A stretch of DNA of 64,000 nt from Rivihabitans pingtungensis (GCF_003201855.1 NZ_QJKI01000001.1:248001-312000), one strand, 5' to 3'. Positions 18,422 to 26,983 are shown, numbered from the stretch's first letter. Notes: a model not told the origin generated them from the sequence alone. Translations and numbers: made by a program.

Positions 18422-19267
18422 ATGCTCAGCTACCGTCACGCCTTCCATGCCGGCAACCACGCCGATGTGCTCAAGCACTGGGTGGAAATCCTGCTGCTGG
18501 ATCACCTGGGCCGCAAAGACAAACCTTATTGGTATATCGACACCCACGCCGGCGCTGGCGCCTATGCGCTGGACAGCGCCTACGCCAGCAAAAACGCCGA
18601 ATACAATACTGGCATCGGCCGGCTGTGGACGCGCGACGACCTGCCGCCCTCGCTGGCCGACTATGTGGCGCTGGTGAAAACCTTCAATCCCGATGGCCAA
18701 CTGCGCGCCTACCCCGGTTCGCCGATGGTGGCGCAGCGCCGGCTGCGCGCCAGCGACCGCATGCGCCTGTTCGAGCTGCACAGCACCGACCACGGCCTGC
18801 TGGCGGAAAACTTCGCCCACGCCCAGCGGCAAACACGCATTGAGCACGCCGACGGCTTTGATGGCGTAAAAGCCATCCTGCCGCCGCCGCCGCGCCGCGC
18901 GCTGATGCTGATCGACCCCCCTTATGAGGATAAGCGCGACTACGCCCGCGTGCTGACCTGCCTGAAAGAATCGTTCAAGCGCTTTGCCACCGGCTGCTAT
19001 GCGGTGTGGTATCCGCAATTGCAACGACTGGAATCGCGCGACCTGCCGGAAAAACTCAAGCTCTTGGGCGAGATGGATTGGCTGCACGTCAGCCTGTCGG
19101 TGCAAACCCCGTCGGCCGACGGCTTTGGCATGCACGGCAGCGGCATGTTTGTGCTGAATCCGCCGTGGACGCTGCCGGAAGTGTTAAAAGCCGAGCTGCC
19201 GTATCTGGTCAAGGCGCTGGGGCAGGATGCCGGCGCGCGCTACACGCTGGACTGGCGGATTCGCTAA
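18422..19267 (+). CDS. rlmJ: 23S rRNA (adenine-2030-N6)-methyltransferase RlmJ
   Basis: Methylates A2030 (E. coli numbering) of 23S rRNA. 281 residues, normal length. The diagnostic N-terminus MLSYRHAFHAGNHADVLKH is followed by YIDTHAGAGAYAL (SAM site) and the N6-methyltransferase motif DPPY at 165-168. The longer open frame upstream reads through the tRNA and terminator, so the ATG at 18422 is the start. Its TAA stop is the first three bases of a family 2 repeat. Confidence 0.96.
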   Translation: MLSYRHAFHAGNHADVLKHWVEILLLDHLGRKDKPYWYIDTHAGAGAYALDSAYASKNAEYNTGIGRLWTRDDLPPSLADYVALVKTFNPDGQLRAYPGSPMVAQRRLRASDRMRLFELHSTDHGLLAENFAHAQRQTRIEHADGFDGVKAILPPPPRRALMLIDPPYEDKRDYARVLTCLKESFKRFATGCYAVWYPQLQRLESRDLPEKLKLLGEMDWLHVSLSVQTPSADGFGMHGSGMFVLNPPWTLPEVLKAELPYLVKALGQDAGARYTLDWRIR

Positions 19268-19345
19268 CAGTCACCAACTAAACTCAGCGCTGCGCGCCTG
19301 GCATGCAGCCGCAGACAATACCAGCAGTACGGCAAGACCGGGTAA
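19265..19345 (+). repeat. Stop-associated repeat (family 2), copy b, right end lost
   Basis: It begins with the rlmJ stop TAA and reads TCACCAACTAAACTCAGCG, CCTGGCATGCAGCCGCAGACAA, then CAGCAGTACGGCAAG, matching the left two thirds of the copies at 42929-43044 and 58199-58312. The GGGTTTTGTGAGC end is missing. The element runs into and replaces the 3' part of a GIY-YIG gene on the other strand. Confidence 0.75.
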
Positions 19346-19495
19346 CCATGCATGGCGGATTTGGCGGGCAAAGCCTTGCGCCGTGCCTTGCCGGTGTAGC
19401 CAGATGCGCGGCGCCAAGTTGGACGTCACGCCGATGTACAGCGTGCCGTTGCCTTGGCTGGCCAGGATAGACACCGCTGGCGCGCGTCTACTCAT
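19271..19495 (-). pseudogene. GIY-YIG nuclease fragment truncated by a repeat
   Basis: The frame from ATG 19495 (overlapping the hypF TGA) encodes 74 residues. The first 45 or so (SILASQGNGTLYIGVTSN, LAPRIWLHRQG, GFARQ) match the start of small single-domain GIY-YIG nucleases of the YhbQ/UPF0213 type, which are about 85-100 residues and continue with a Tyr/Leu-Val-Trp-Tyr-Glu segment. Here the frame instead passes into a family 2 repeat, giving a hydrophobic tail (LPGLAVLLVLSAAAC) and a stop supplied by the repeat (TCA at 19271). The catalytic Glu region is missing, so I call it non-functional. Confidence 0.7.
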
Positions 19496-21825
19496 CGGCC
19501 GAGGTGTCGCGCCACCCACGCTTGCCCCAGGCTGACGCCGCCGTCGTTGGGCGGCAGTTCAATGGCCAGCAGCGGGGTGAGGCCGGCGGCGGTGAGTTGG
19601 GCGCATAGTGCGTCCAGCAGGGTGAGGTTCAGGCAGACGCCGCCGGCCAGCGCGATGTGGCGCACGCCTTGGCGCTGGCTGGCAGCATGCGCCCAGTGGG
19701 CCAGCGCCGCCGCCAGGTTGGCGTGCCACAGCGCGGCGCTGGCGTGGGCGTCGTTGAGGGCGCTGATGCGCGCCAGCAGCGGGCGCAGGTCCAGCTCGGA
19801 TGCGTCATCGGCCAGCCGCCACAGCGCCGGATCAGGCGCGGGCCAGGGGCCTTGGGCGTGGGCTTCCAGTTTTTGCGCGGCTTCGCTTTCGTAGCTTTGT
19901 TCGGCGCAGACGCCGGCCAGCGCGGCCACGGCGTCGAAGGCGCGGCCCAGGCTGCTGGTGGGCGGGCAGTTGACGCCGCGCGCCAGCATGGCGGCCACCG
20001 CCGCCGCGCCAGGGTGCATCGCCAGCCGGGCGGCGATGTCGGCTTCGCGGTGGCCCAGCGCCGCCAGCGCGCTGGCGGCCATGCGCCAGGGTTGGCGGGC
20101 GGCGATGTCGCCCCCGGGCAAGGCCAGCGGGCGCAGCCGGCCCAGGCGCTGGCAGTCGGCGCCGCGCACGCGCAGCAGCTCGCCGCCCCAGGCGCCGCCA
20201 TCGTCGCCCAGGCCAAAACCATCCAGCGCCAGGCCCAGCACTGGCTGCTCAGCCGGCCAGTGGTGTTCGGCCAGCACAGCGGCCAGGTGGGCGTGATGGT
20301 GTTGCACCGGGGCCAGCTCGGCGTCAAAGCGCAGGGCCAATTCAGCGGCCAGCCGCGACGACAGTGCGTCCGGGTGGCGGTCGTGGGCGATGCGCGTGGG
20401 TTGCGCGCCGGTCAGCGTCAGCCAGTGACGTACGGCGTCTTCCAACACGTCCCAGCTGTCCGGGTGATCCAGGTCGCCCAGATGCTGCGAGGTGTGCCAA
20501 CCACTGCCGCTGGCCACGGTGAGGGTGTTTTTCAGCTGTGCGCCCAAGGCCAGCACCGGCTCGCCAGGCGCAGCAGCCAGCGGCGTCGGCGTGCGGCCCC
20601 GGGCGCGGCGCACCCACACCTGACGCGCGCCGCGCACCGCCAGCACGCTGTCGTCACAGCGGGCGACAATCTCGCGGTCGTGCAGCAAAATAAAATCCGC
20701 CAGCCCGGCCAGGTCGCGCAGCGCCTGGGCGTTGTCGGTAATCAACGGCGCGCCGCTGAGGTTGGCGCTGGTGAACACCAGCCGCAGCGGGTGCGGCTGC
20801 GTCAGCCAGTCCACCCCGCTGGGGCGGCCGGCGGCTTCGTGAAACAGCAGGTAATGCAATGGCGACATCGGCAGCACCGCGCCTACCCGGCTGACGCCGG
20901 GGGCAATGCCCGGCCAGAGGGCGTCCAGCCCGGCGCGCGCCGGGCTGAGCACCACCGGACGGCTGGGGTCGTTCAGCCAGCGCGCCGCCAGCGGGGCGAT
21001 GTCGGCCACGTCGGCCAATGAATCAGCATTGAGCGCCATCACCGCCAGCGGCTTGGCCGGCCGGCGCTTGCGCGCGCGCAGCATGGCCACCGCCTGCGGC
21101 TGGTCGGCGTCGCACACCAGATGAAAACCGCCCACGCCCTTGATGGCGATAATCTGCCCGGCGCGCAGCAAGGCCACGGTGTGCGACAGCGCATCGCCAG
21201 CCACCGGGCTGCCGTTCAGGTCGCACAGGCTGAGCCGGGGGCCGCAGTGCGGGCAGGCAATCGGCTCGGCATGAAAACGCCGGTCAGCCGGCTGGCGGTA
21301 TTCGCCGGCGCAGTCGGCGCACAGGGCAAAGCCGGCCAGGCTGGTGTGGGCGCGGTCATACGGCAGCCGGCGGCTGACGCTAAAGCGCGGGCCACAGTCG
21401 GTGCAATTGATAAACGGATGCCGCCAGCGGCGGTTGCTGGGGTCGAACAGCTCGGCCAGGCAGGCCGGGCACGGGGCCAAATCCGGCGGCAGGCGCGCGC
21501 CGCCGCCTGCGCCGGGCTGGCTGTCGATCACGGCAAACCCCGTTTCTCCCTGACACGGCTGCACGCTGAGTTCAGCATGGTCCACCTGCGCCAGCGGCGG
21601 CAGCGCAGCAGGCAGCGCCGCCAGCCAGGCGTGCAGATCGGCGCGCGCGCCTTCCAGCTCGATGCATGCGCCGTCGCCGTCATTGCGCACCCAGCCGGCC
21701 AGCGGCCAGCGCTGGCTGAGCCGCCAGATCGCCGGGCGCAAACCCACGCCCTGCACCCCGCCCAGCAAGCGCAGCCGCAGCCGCGCCGGATCGGGCAGCG
21801 CCGGGCAGGCCGGCAGCCAGGCCAT
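19492..21825 (-). CDS. hypF: Carbamoyltransferase HypF (hydrogenase cyanide-ligand synthesis)
   Basis: Converts carbamoyl phosphate and ATP into the carbamoyl group transferred to HypE for the Fe-CN ligands of [NiFe]-hydrogenase. 777 residues with the expected order: acylphosphatase domain (LLGGVQGVGLRPAIWRL with Arg30, WVRNDGDG with Asn48), two zinc-finger-like CxxC pairs (CPAC...CTDC and CADC...CPHC), a YrdC-like domain (about 200-370, KGVGGFHLVCDA), and a Kae1-like C-terminal domain containing HHHAH. The start [12 protein letters not shown] at 21825 shares its A with the TGA of hypB (TGATG). Last intact gene of the operon. Confidence 0.97.
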   Translation of the reverse strand: MAWLPACPALPDPARLRLRLLGGVQGVGLRPAIWRLSQRWPLAGWVRNDGDGACIELEGARADLHAWLAALPAALPPLAQVDHAELSVQPCQGETGFAVIDSQPGAGGGARLPPDLAPCPACLAELFDPSNRRWRHPFINCTDCGPRFSVSRRLPYDRAHTSLAGFALCADCAGEYRQPADRRFHAEPIACPHCGPRLSLCDLNGSPVAGDALSHTVALLRAGQIIAIKGVGGFHLVCDADQPQAVAMLRARKRRPAKPLAVMALNADSLADVADIAPLAARWLNDPSRPVVLSPARAGLDALWPGIAPGVSRVGAVLPMSPLHYLLFHEAAGRPSGVDWLTQPHPLRLVFTSANLSGAPLITDNAQALRDLAGLADFILLHDREIVARCDDSVLAVRGARQVWVRRARGRTPTPLAAAPGEPVLALGAQLKNTLTVASGSGWHTSQHLGDLDHPDSWDVLEDAVRHWLTLTGAQPTRIAHDRHPDALSSRLAAELALRFDAELAPVQHHHAHLAAVLAEHHWPAEQPVLGLALDGFGLGDDGGAWGGELLRVRGADCQRLGRLRPLALPGGDIAARQPWRMAASALAALGHREADIAARLAMHPGAAAVAAMLARGVNCPPTSSLGRAFDAVAALAGVCAEQSYESEAAQKLEAHAQGPWPAPDPALWRLADDASELDLRPLLARISALNDAHASAALWHANLAAALAHWAHAASQRQGVRHIALAGGVCLNLTLLDALCAQLTAAGLTPLLAIELPPNDGGVSLGQAWVARHLGR

Positions 21826-22760
21826 CACAGCCCCTGCGCGGCCAGTTGCGCTTCCAGCGCGGCAATGCGCGCCTTCAGCTCGGACACCGTGTGCTGGCCC
21901 GCCTGAATCACCTCGCCGCGCCGCGCCGCCAGCCACGCCAGCCAGGCGTCCATGCCCTCGCCCGTGCGCGCCGACAATTGCAGCACTTCAATGGCCGGAT
22001 TCACCCGGCGGGCGTAATCAATGCAGGCGGCCACGTCAAAATCCAGATGCGGCAGCAGGTCGATCTTGTTCAAAATCATCAACCGGGCGGCGGCAAACAT
22101 ATCCGGGTATTTCAACGGCTTATCTTCGCCCTCGGTCACCGACAAAATCGCCACCTTGGCGGTTTCCCCCAGATCAAACGCCGCTGGGCACACCAGATTG
22201 CCGACGTTTTCAATAAACAACACGCCCTGCTCATCCAGCGGCAAACGTTGCAGCGCCTCGCCCACCATATGCCCATCCAGATGACAGCCCTTGCCGGTGT
22301 TGATCTGCACCGCCGGCGCACCCGCCGCGCGAATGCGCTCGGCGTCGTGGCTGGTTTGCTGATCGCCCTCAATCACCGCCACCGGCATCTGCGGCAACAA
22401 ACGCGCCACCGTCGCTGCCAGCAAGGTGGTCTTGCCCGAACCGGGGCTGGACACCAGATTCAGCGCCAACACACTGCGCTCCTCCAGCCAATCGCGGTTG
22501 CGCTGGGCGTATTGGTCGTTTTTGGACAGGATATCTTGCTCAATCTTCACCATCCGCGCCTGACTCAAGCCCGGCGCATGCGCCCGCGCCGGCCCCGCGC
22601 CATAATCCAACGCCCCTTCACTGGCCGACACAGGCGACGGCGCAGCGGCGGCAGCCGGCGCAGCCGCCGGCTTGCGGCCCAAGGCGCGATAATTGAAATG
22701 ACCGGGCGCCTGCCCGTCGATATGGACCTGATCCGGGCCACAGCCACATACCGTACACAT
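21825..22760 (-). CDS. hypB: Hydrogenase nickel-insertion GTPase HypB
   Basis: SIMIBI-class GTPase that delivers nickel to the hydrogenase large subunit with HypA. 311 residues. The N-terminal CTVCGCG motif is the high-affinity metal site. An Ala/Pro-rich linker follows; there is no poly-His nickel store, unlike rhizobial HypB. The G domain has P-loop SSPGSGKTT (104-112), [25 protein letters not shown] with the G-domain metal ligands (Cys159, His160), and NKIDLLP. Unusually it is separated from hypA by 580 bases of repeat-bearing DNA. Confidence 0.97.
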   Translation of the reverse strand: MCTVCGCGPDQVHIDGQAPGHFNYRALGRKPAAAPAAAAAPSPVSASEGALDYGAGPARAHAPGLSQARMVKIEQDILSKNDQYAQRNRDWLEERSVLALNLVSSPGSGKTTLLAATVARLLPQMPVAVIEGDQQTSHDAERIRAAGAPAVQINTGKGCHLDGHMVGEALQRLPLDEQGVLFIENVGNLVCPAAFDLGETAKVAILSVTEGEDKPLKYPDMFAAARLMILNKIDLLPHLDFDVAACIDYARRVNPAIEVLQLSARTGEGMDAWLAWLAARRGEVIQAGQHTVSELKARIAALEAQLAAQGL

Positions 22761-22911
22761 AAGGTTCTCCTTGTCGGCCCTGCTCCGGCCTGCCTGTTGC
22801 TATCCGCGCCGACCACGACGCGCATCCTGCTTGCCCACTGATCGCGGCAAGTATTGTTATTTTTTATGGACTGCTTTTAAAACCAAAAATCAAACAAAAT
22901 CAAAAACCTGG

Positions 22912-22931
22912 ATTCCCGCCTGCGCGGGAAT
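22912..22931. repeat. dRS3-like 20-bp palindromic element
   Basis: Exact match to ATTCCC-N8-GGGAAT (core GCCTGCGC), the form known as dRS3 in Neisseria, and flanked by the often seen CTGG...GACGG context. A degenerate relative (GATTCCCGCC...AGAATGACG) is visible at about 31488-31516. Confidence 0.8.
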
Positions 22932-23061
22932 GACGGGGAGACGCAGCGGTAAGATATTAAACGAGCGCAAGACATTTAAATTGCCAAGCATTAAATAAAA
23001 CACCTGCAACACCAAGCAAGCCAACTATTCAAGCACCGCCCGTCGCGCCTAGCCGATTTAC

Positions 23062-23288
23062 CCCCCGTGTGGCGCGCTGAGCATCGCAGCCGGACAGGGA
23101 GGTGTCCGCCACGGCTAAGCGGCGGCGTAGCCGACGCGCCATTCCGTGGCGGCCCTGGCCGGCGAGAAGCGCAAGGCGCCCGAAGCCGCAGGCGCAGGGC
23201 GCGACGCCCGGGTCGCCTTTCTTTCCCCTATTTCTTTGGCGAGACAAAGAAATAGGGTCGGGTGTGGGGTGAAACCCCGCCCAAAATC
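23062..23288 (-). repeat. Dispersed intergenic repeat family 1, copy B (inverted)
   Basis: Reverse complement of copy A at 2639-2866, with the same ends, the same 12-bp perfect hairpin (23227-23256) and high identity in the flanking blocks; the internal segment (about 23170-23200) differs. It lies between hypA and hypB. Short open frames inside it appear spurious. Confidence 0.88.
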
Positions 23289-23340
23289 AACCCCAGCCCC
23301 TCTGCGCGCAGCGCAGCCAACCCACCCCCGACCTACAATC

Positions 23341-23682
23341 TCACTCCACCTCCAACTCCGCCACCCGCAACGCATCTCCGCCACTCACCTGCAACTGATG
23401 ACTGCCGCACAGCGGGCAACCACTCACCCGATCCCGCACCTCCACCGCCTGCGAACACGCCAGACACCACCCCTGCGCCGGCTGGCGGCGGATATGCACC
23501 TGTGCGCCTTCCATCAAGCTCTCGCGCATCACCACATCCAGACTAAACGTCAGCGCCTCGACCTCCACCCCGGCCAGCTCGCCAATCTCCAGCCAAATCG
23601 CCTTCACCCGGCTGAACCCCTCCGCCTCGGCGTGGCTTTCCACCAGGCTGACAATGCTTTCCGCCAAGGACATCTCATGCAT
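23341..23682 (-). CDS. hypA: Hydrogenase nickel-incorporation protein HypA
   Basis: Zinc protein that hands nickel to the hydrogenase large subunit together with HypB. 113 residues. The nickel site is the N-terminal MHE (His2), and the zinc site is two CxxC pairs, Cys73/Cys76 and Cys89/Cys92. ATG 23682 overlaps the end of hupK by eight bases. Confidence 0.97.
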   Translation of the reverse strand: MHEMSLAESIVSLVESHAEAEGFSRVKAIWLEIGELAGVEVEALTFSLDVVMRESLMEGAQVHIRRQPAQGWCLACSQAVEVRDRVSGCPLCGSHQLQVSGGDALRVAELEVE

Positions 23683-24718
23683 ATTGACGGCTATCCCTGA
23701 TCATCAATTGATACTCCACACACGGATCCAGCCACAGCGCGGCGCGGCGGGCGGCGGCTTCGGCCTGCTCGGGCAACACGCGGTCCAGCGCCGCCGCCCA
23801 GGCCCCTTGCGGATGAAAATTCCAGGCGGTGGGCGGCAGGATGCGCCAGTCGGCCACCTGGCCGTGGGCGTCCACCGCCACCGCGTGCAGCAACAGGCCG
23901 CGCGCGGTGTCCACCGCCGCCACCGCCCGCTGCGGGTCCAGCGCCACCGCACGCGCCTGATAGCCGGCGCGGCCCTGGCTCAGCCGCACCAGCTCAATCA
24001 GCCGCGCCAGCATGCGCGCGGCCGGCCAGTATTCGGCGGCAAACAGGCTGGCCACCCAGTTGGCCTGGCGCGCCAGCGGGCCGGTTTCAGCCGGGCTGCC
24101 CACCCAACTGGGGGTTTGGGCAAATTGATCGTCGTCCAGCAGCTCACGGCCCAGCGCGGCCAGCTCGCCTTCGCTCGGAAAACTCAGCAAGGGCATGCCG
24201 CCGCAGGATTCGGCCATCAGATCCGCCAGCCGCCAGGCGTATTGGGTGTGGCGCTGGCGCGCCCAGGCCAGCCAGCCGTGATAGCCGCGCGCCAGCCAGT
24301 CGGCGCAGGGTTCGCCCAGCACATAGTCTTGCAGCGCCTGGCCCAGCGCGGCGGGCTGGGCGCGCACGGCGGCGACAAAGTCGGCGTCCGGGCTGTCGCC
24401 GCAGGCCAGCGGCCAATCCAGCGCCACCCGGCGCAGGATGTCCTGGCGGGCTTCGGCTTCCAGCTCGGCCAGCGCCTCGGGGCGGGGCGCCGCCGGGCCG
24501 TGCAGCGCCTGGGCGGCCAGGTCGGCGGCCAGCGCGTGGGCGCGGCGGCACACGGCAAACAGCGGCGCCAACCGGGCGGCGGCGTCAGCGGGGGCAGCGC
24601 CGGCCAGCAGGCGGGCGGCCAGCGGCGGGCGGGAGAATTCGCTATGGCAATGGGTGACGGCGGCGCCGTCGTGGGTCAGCGTCAGGGTCAGGCGGCCAGC
24701 CAGGTGTTCAAGGGTCAT
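23675..24718 (-). CDS. hupK: Hydrogenase expression/assembly protein HupK (HoxV-like)
   Basis: 347-residue protein related to the [NiFe] large subunit and thought, in Rhizobium and Ralstonia, to act as a scaffold during assembly of the Fe(CN)2CO group. The sequence is Ala-rich with a large-subunit-like middle (GRAGYQARAVALDP, GLLLHAVAVDAHGQV, WNFHPQGAW) and ends with DPCVEYQL, a degenerate echo of the large subunit DPCxxCxxH signature; the N-terminal CxxC pair of a real large subunit is absent. ATG 24718 overlaps the hupJ stop (ATGA). Less strongly conserved than its neighbours, but the context fixes it. Confidence 0.85.
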   Translation of the reverse strand: MTLEHLAGRLTLTLTHDGAAVTHCHSEFSRPPLAARLLAGAAPADAAARLAPLFAVCRRAHALAADLAAQALHGPAAPRPEALAELEAEARQDILRRVALDWPLACGDSPDADFVAAVRAQPAALGQALQDYVLGEPCADWLARGYHGWLAWARQRHTQYAWRLADLMAESCGGMPLLSFPSEGELAALGRELLDDDQFAQTPSWVGSPAETGPLARQANWVASLFAAEYWPAARMLARLIELVRLSQGRAGYQARAVALDPQRAVAAVDTARGLLLHAVAVDAHGQVADWRILPPTAWNFHPQGAWAAALDRVLPEQAEAAARRAALWLDPCVEYQLMIRDSRQYA

Positions 24719-25158
24719 GCGCGCAATCCAAACAGCCGCCGCCGCGACAAATCCGGCGCGGGCGCGGCTGGAAACAGCAGGTTCATCACTTCCTCGGCCG
24801 TGGCCCGCGCTGCGTCCTGATGGGCAAATTGCCACATCGGCGAAAACAGCGAAGCTTGGCGGTAATGGCCGAGCGCCGGCTCGAAAGCGCCATGGAAATC
24901 CACCGCGCCATCGGGCAGGGTCAGGCTGTCCACCGCGTGCGCGCCCAGCGGCGCAAACGGGGTGACCCCGGCCAGCGCCAGCAGATTCATGCTCCACGGG
25001 GTGATCAGCACGCCCAGCCAGCTATCCTGCCACAAGCGAAAGCCCACCGTCTCCACTGTCAGCGCCGGATTGAGCAAGGGCACGTCGGCCATGCGCTCGG
25101 CCTGGATGCGGCTGAACACCTCGCGCAGACGGGCGGAAGGATTGCCGTGATGGATCAT
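24715..25158 (-). CDS. hupJ: [NiFe]-hydrogenase assembly chaperone, HybE/HupJ family
   Basis: 147 residues. HybE/HupJ proteins bind the small-subunit or large-subunit precursors of membrane-bound uptake hydrogenases. Family features seen: MADVPLLNPALTVETVGFR near the N-terminus and LGVLITPWSMNLLAL in the middle, followed by an aromatic SPMWQFA segment. The start overlaps the rubredoxin gene stop (ATGA at 25155-25158). Confidence 0.9.
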   Translation of the reverse strand: MIHHGNPSARLREVFSRIQAERMADVPLLNPALTVETVGFRLWQDSWLGVLITPWSMNLLALAGVTPFAPLGAHAVDSLTLPDGAVDFHGAFEPALGHYRQASLFSPMWQFAHQDAARATAEEVMNLLFPAAPAPDLSRRRLFGLRA

Positions 25159-25367
25159 TCCAGCACCATGAACTGGTCACGCGCGCCGTCGCACACCGGG
25201 CATTTCCAGTGCGCCGGCAGCTCGGCAAACGGCGTGCCGGGCGGAATCTGCCAGACATCGTCACCCAGCGCCGGGTCGTACACCCACCAGCAGATTTTGC
25301 ATTCCAGCCGGGCGTCGGCCGGCAGTCGGCCGGCGTCGCCCAGGTAGCTGCCTTCAAACATGGTCAA
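25155..25367 (-). CDS. hupI: Rubredoxin (HupI/HoxR type)
   Basis: 70-residue one-iron rubredoxin. The Fe ligands are in CKICWWVYDP (Cys23, Cys26) and CPVCDGARDQF (Cys56, Cys59). In uptake-hydrogenase operons this rubredoxin is thought to support assembly or oxygen protection of the small-subunit clusters. Its start lies within the end of hupH (14-base overlap), and its stop overlaps hupJ. Confidence 0.95.
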   Translation of the reverse strand: MTMFEGSYLGDAGRLPADARLECKICWWVYDPALGDDVWQIPPGTPFAELPAHWKCPVCDGARDQFMVLE

Positions 25368-26214
25368 ACGCTCCGCACAGCCAGTGGTGCGCCTCGCCCA
25401 GCCGCTCGGCAGAATCGGCGATGTCCTCGCCGTCGGCCAGCGTCACATCGGGGATGCGGGTGATTTCCAGGGTGTCCAGCAGCAGGGTGTTCATGGTGTT
25501 GAAATACTGCACCCGCCAGACATGGGTCAGCGCGGTGGCCAGCACCCGGCATTTGCCATAGCCGCGCGAAAAAATCCCCACCGCGCCTTCGCCGACCAAC
25601 TCGGTGATCCAGGCCAGGTCATCCGGGGTGACCGGCAGCAGGGTGAAGTTGATCACATGCGGGCTGTCCAGCGCCTGGCGCTGGCGGGCCAGCAGCTCGG
25701 CGCCGATGGGCGCGGCGTTCATCAGCGTGGCTGGCATTGGCGGCAGCGCGTCCAGCCAGCGGCTGGCGGCCTGGGCGCGCTCGATCAGCAGCTCGGGAAT
25801 GGGGGCCACTTCCACGCTGTCGCCGGTTTGCTGGCCATTGGCGTCAAAGCGGCACACCCGCCACACCCCGGCAAACACCGATTCCTGAATGCGCGCCTCG
25901 CCGCCGTCGGCCAGCAGCGCCTTGGCGCTGACTTCGCCCTCGCCCAGCACCTGATTCACCAGCGCCAGCTCTTCGCTGTTCAGCCCGGCCAGCTCGCGCA
26001 CGCAGCGCTCGCCCGGCTGCCAGCGCGCCGCCAGCGCGGCCAACTGGCCAATCAATTCAATGGCGCGGCCCAGGTGGCTGACGTCTTCCGAACTGGGCAG
26101 CGCCGGCATGATAAAGCTCTCGACTTCGCCGGGCAGCGGCATATAGGCCAAATCCGGGTCTTCCGGTTGCGAGCCCGCGCCCAGGGCCACCACAGGCAGA
26201 GGAAACGGTTTCAT
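25354..26214 (-). CDS. hupH: Hydrogenase expression/formation protein HupH (HyaF family)
   Basis: 286 residues. HupH/HyaF/HoxQ proteins are required for maturation of the small subunit of membrane-bound uptake hydrogenases. Matching features are an N-terminal YMPLPGEVESFIMPALP, a central VWRVCRFDANGQ, and a second half with HVINFTLLPVTPDDL, GVGIFSRGYGKCRV-like and VWRVQYFNTMNTLLLDTLEI segments. The start overlaps hupG (ATGA). Confidence 0.93.
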   Translation of the reverse strand: MKPFPLPVVALGAGSQPEDPDLAYMPLPGEVESFIMPALPSSEDVSHLGRAIELIGQLAALAARWQPGERCVRELAGLNSEELALVNQVLGEGEVSAKALLADGGEARIQESVFAGVWRVCRFDANGQQTGDSVEVAPIPELLIERAQAASRWLDALPPMPATLMNAAPIGAELLARQRQALDSPHVINFTLLPVTPDDLAWITELVGEGAVGIFSRGYGKCRVLATALTHVWRVQYFNTMNTLLLDTLEITRIPDVTLADGEDIADSAERLGEAHHWLCGAFDHV

Positions 26215-26663
26215 GCGCAGCCTCCTGCATTCGGGCCGGCCACCTTGATGCCGATGCTGGGCGCGCGGCCCACCGGGCGGGCGCGCATCTCGTGGACTTC
26301 GTGCAGGTATTCGCCCCAGCTGCGCAGGCCGGCCATCACGCCGACATAGCCGCCATCGCGCAAAAACAAAAACGCCGGGTATTTCATCACCCCGTAGCGC
26401 GTTTGCAACTCGGCGTTGCCGGCGGGATCGACCACACAGGGGGTGAGCGGCAGACCGCTGTCTTTCAGCAGCTCGGGCAAAATCACCGCCGCGTCGGCCA
26501 CTTCCGGCAGCTTGGTGGGGTCGTCCACACAGAACGCCACCACTTCGCCGTGCTGGCGAGCAAAATCGGCCAGCGCATCCACGCTGAGCAGCGGCCAGCC
26601 GCGCGCGCTCAGGCGCGACAACAAAGCCGGCAGGGCGGCAGAAACAGAAACAGGGGCAGTCAC
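26211..26663 (-). CDS. hupG: Hydrogenase thioredoxin-like chaperone HupG/HyaE (GTG start)
   Basis: 150 residues. HyaE-family proteins have a thioredoxin fold but no CxxC and bind the Tat signal of the hydrogenase small-subunit precursor. Seen: VVAFCVDDPTKLPEV, then VILPELLKDSG, RYGVMKYPAFLFLRDGGYVGVM and WGEYLHEVHEMRA. I start it at the GTG at 26663, which overlaps the hupF TGA (GTGA) exactly as the other junctions do with ATG. The longer open frame upstream is a shadow of hupD and hupF. Confidence 0.88.
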   Translation of the reverse strand: MTAPVSVSAALPALLSRLSARGWPLLSVDALADFARQHGEVVAFCVDDPTKLPEVADAAVILPELLKDSGLPLTPCVVDPAGNAELQTRYGVMKYPAFLFLRDGGYVGVMAGLRSWGEYLHEVHEMRARPVGRAPSIGIKVAGPNAGGCA

Positions 26664-26980
26664 GCAGCGGACTCCTTGGCGGGCAGTAAAAATTCGGGCA
26701 ATTGCGGTTCGCGGTTGATCAAATCGGCAAAGTGCGCGTCCAGATCGTGTTCGCCGTCCAGCGCGGCGGCCACCGCCGCCAGCGCGGACTGAATCTGCGC
26801 GGCGGTCTGTTCGTCGATCACCTCGCGCGCCGCGCCTAAAAAGGTCAGCAGCCAGTCGCCCGGCTGCGGCGCGGCAATCAGGCCGATGTCGATCAGCGCT
26901 TCGCCGCCGCTGGCGTCGCGGCACCACACGGCAAACGGGGATTCCAGCCGCAAGACTTGCATTGGCACACCCACACACAT
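26660..26980 (-). CDS. hupF: HypC-like hydrogenase chaperone HupF
   Basis: 106 residues. The N-terminal MCVGVPMQV matches the HypC/HupF/HybG family, whose Met-Cys N-terminus contacts the large-subunit precursor; the protein is longer than HypC (78 residues at 38.7 kb), as HupF is. HupF is thought to help the hydrogenase under oxygen. It starts three bases after the hupD stop. Confidence 0.92.
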   Translation of the reverse strand: MCVGVPMQVLRLESPFAVWCRDASGGEALIDIGLIAAPQPGDWLLTFLGAAREVIDEQTAAQIQSALAAVAAALDGEHDLDAHFADLINREPQLPEFLLPAKESAA

Positions 26981-26983
26981 GGC

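Larger units (their letters stand above)
22761..23340. other. Non-coding insertion between hypA and hypB
   Basis: Every other junction in this operon overlaps or nearly so; this one is 580 bases. The left 220 bases are AT-rich with a dRS3-like element; the right part is a family 1 repeat. The AAGGTTCTCC stretch at 22761-22770 reads GGAGAACCTT on the minus strand, a good hypB ribosome site. I see no gene. Confidence 0.7.
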
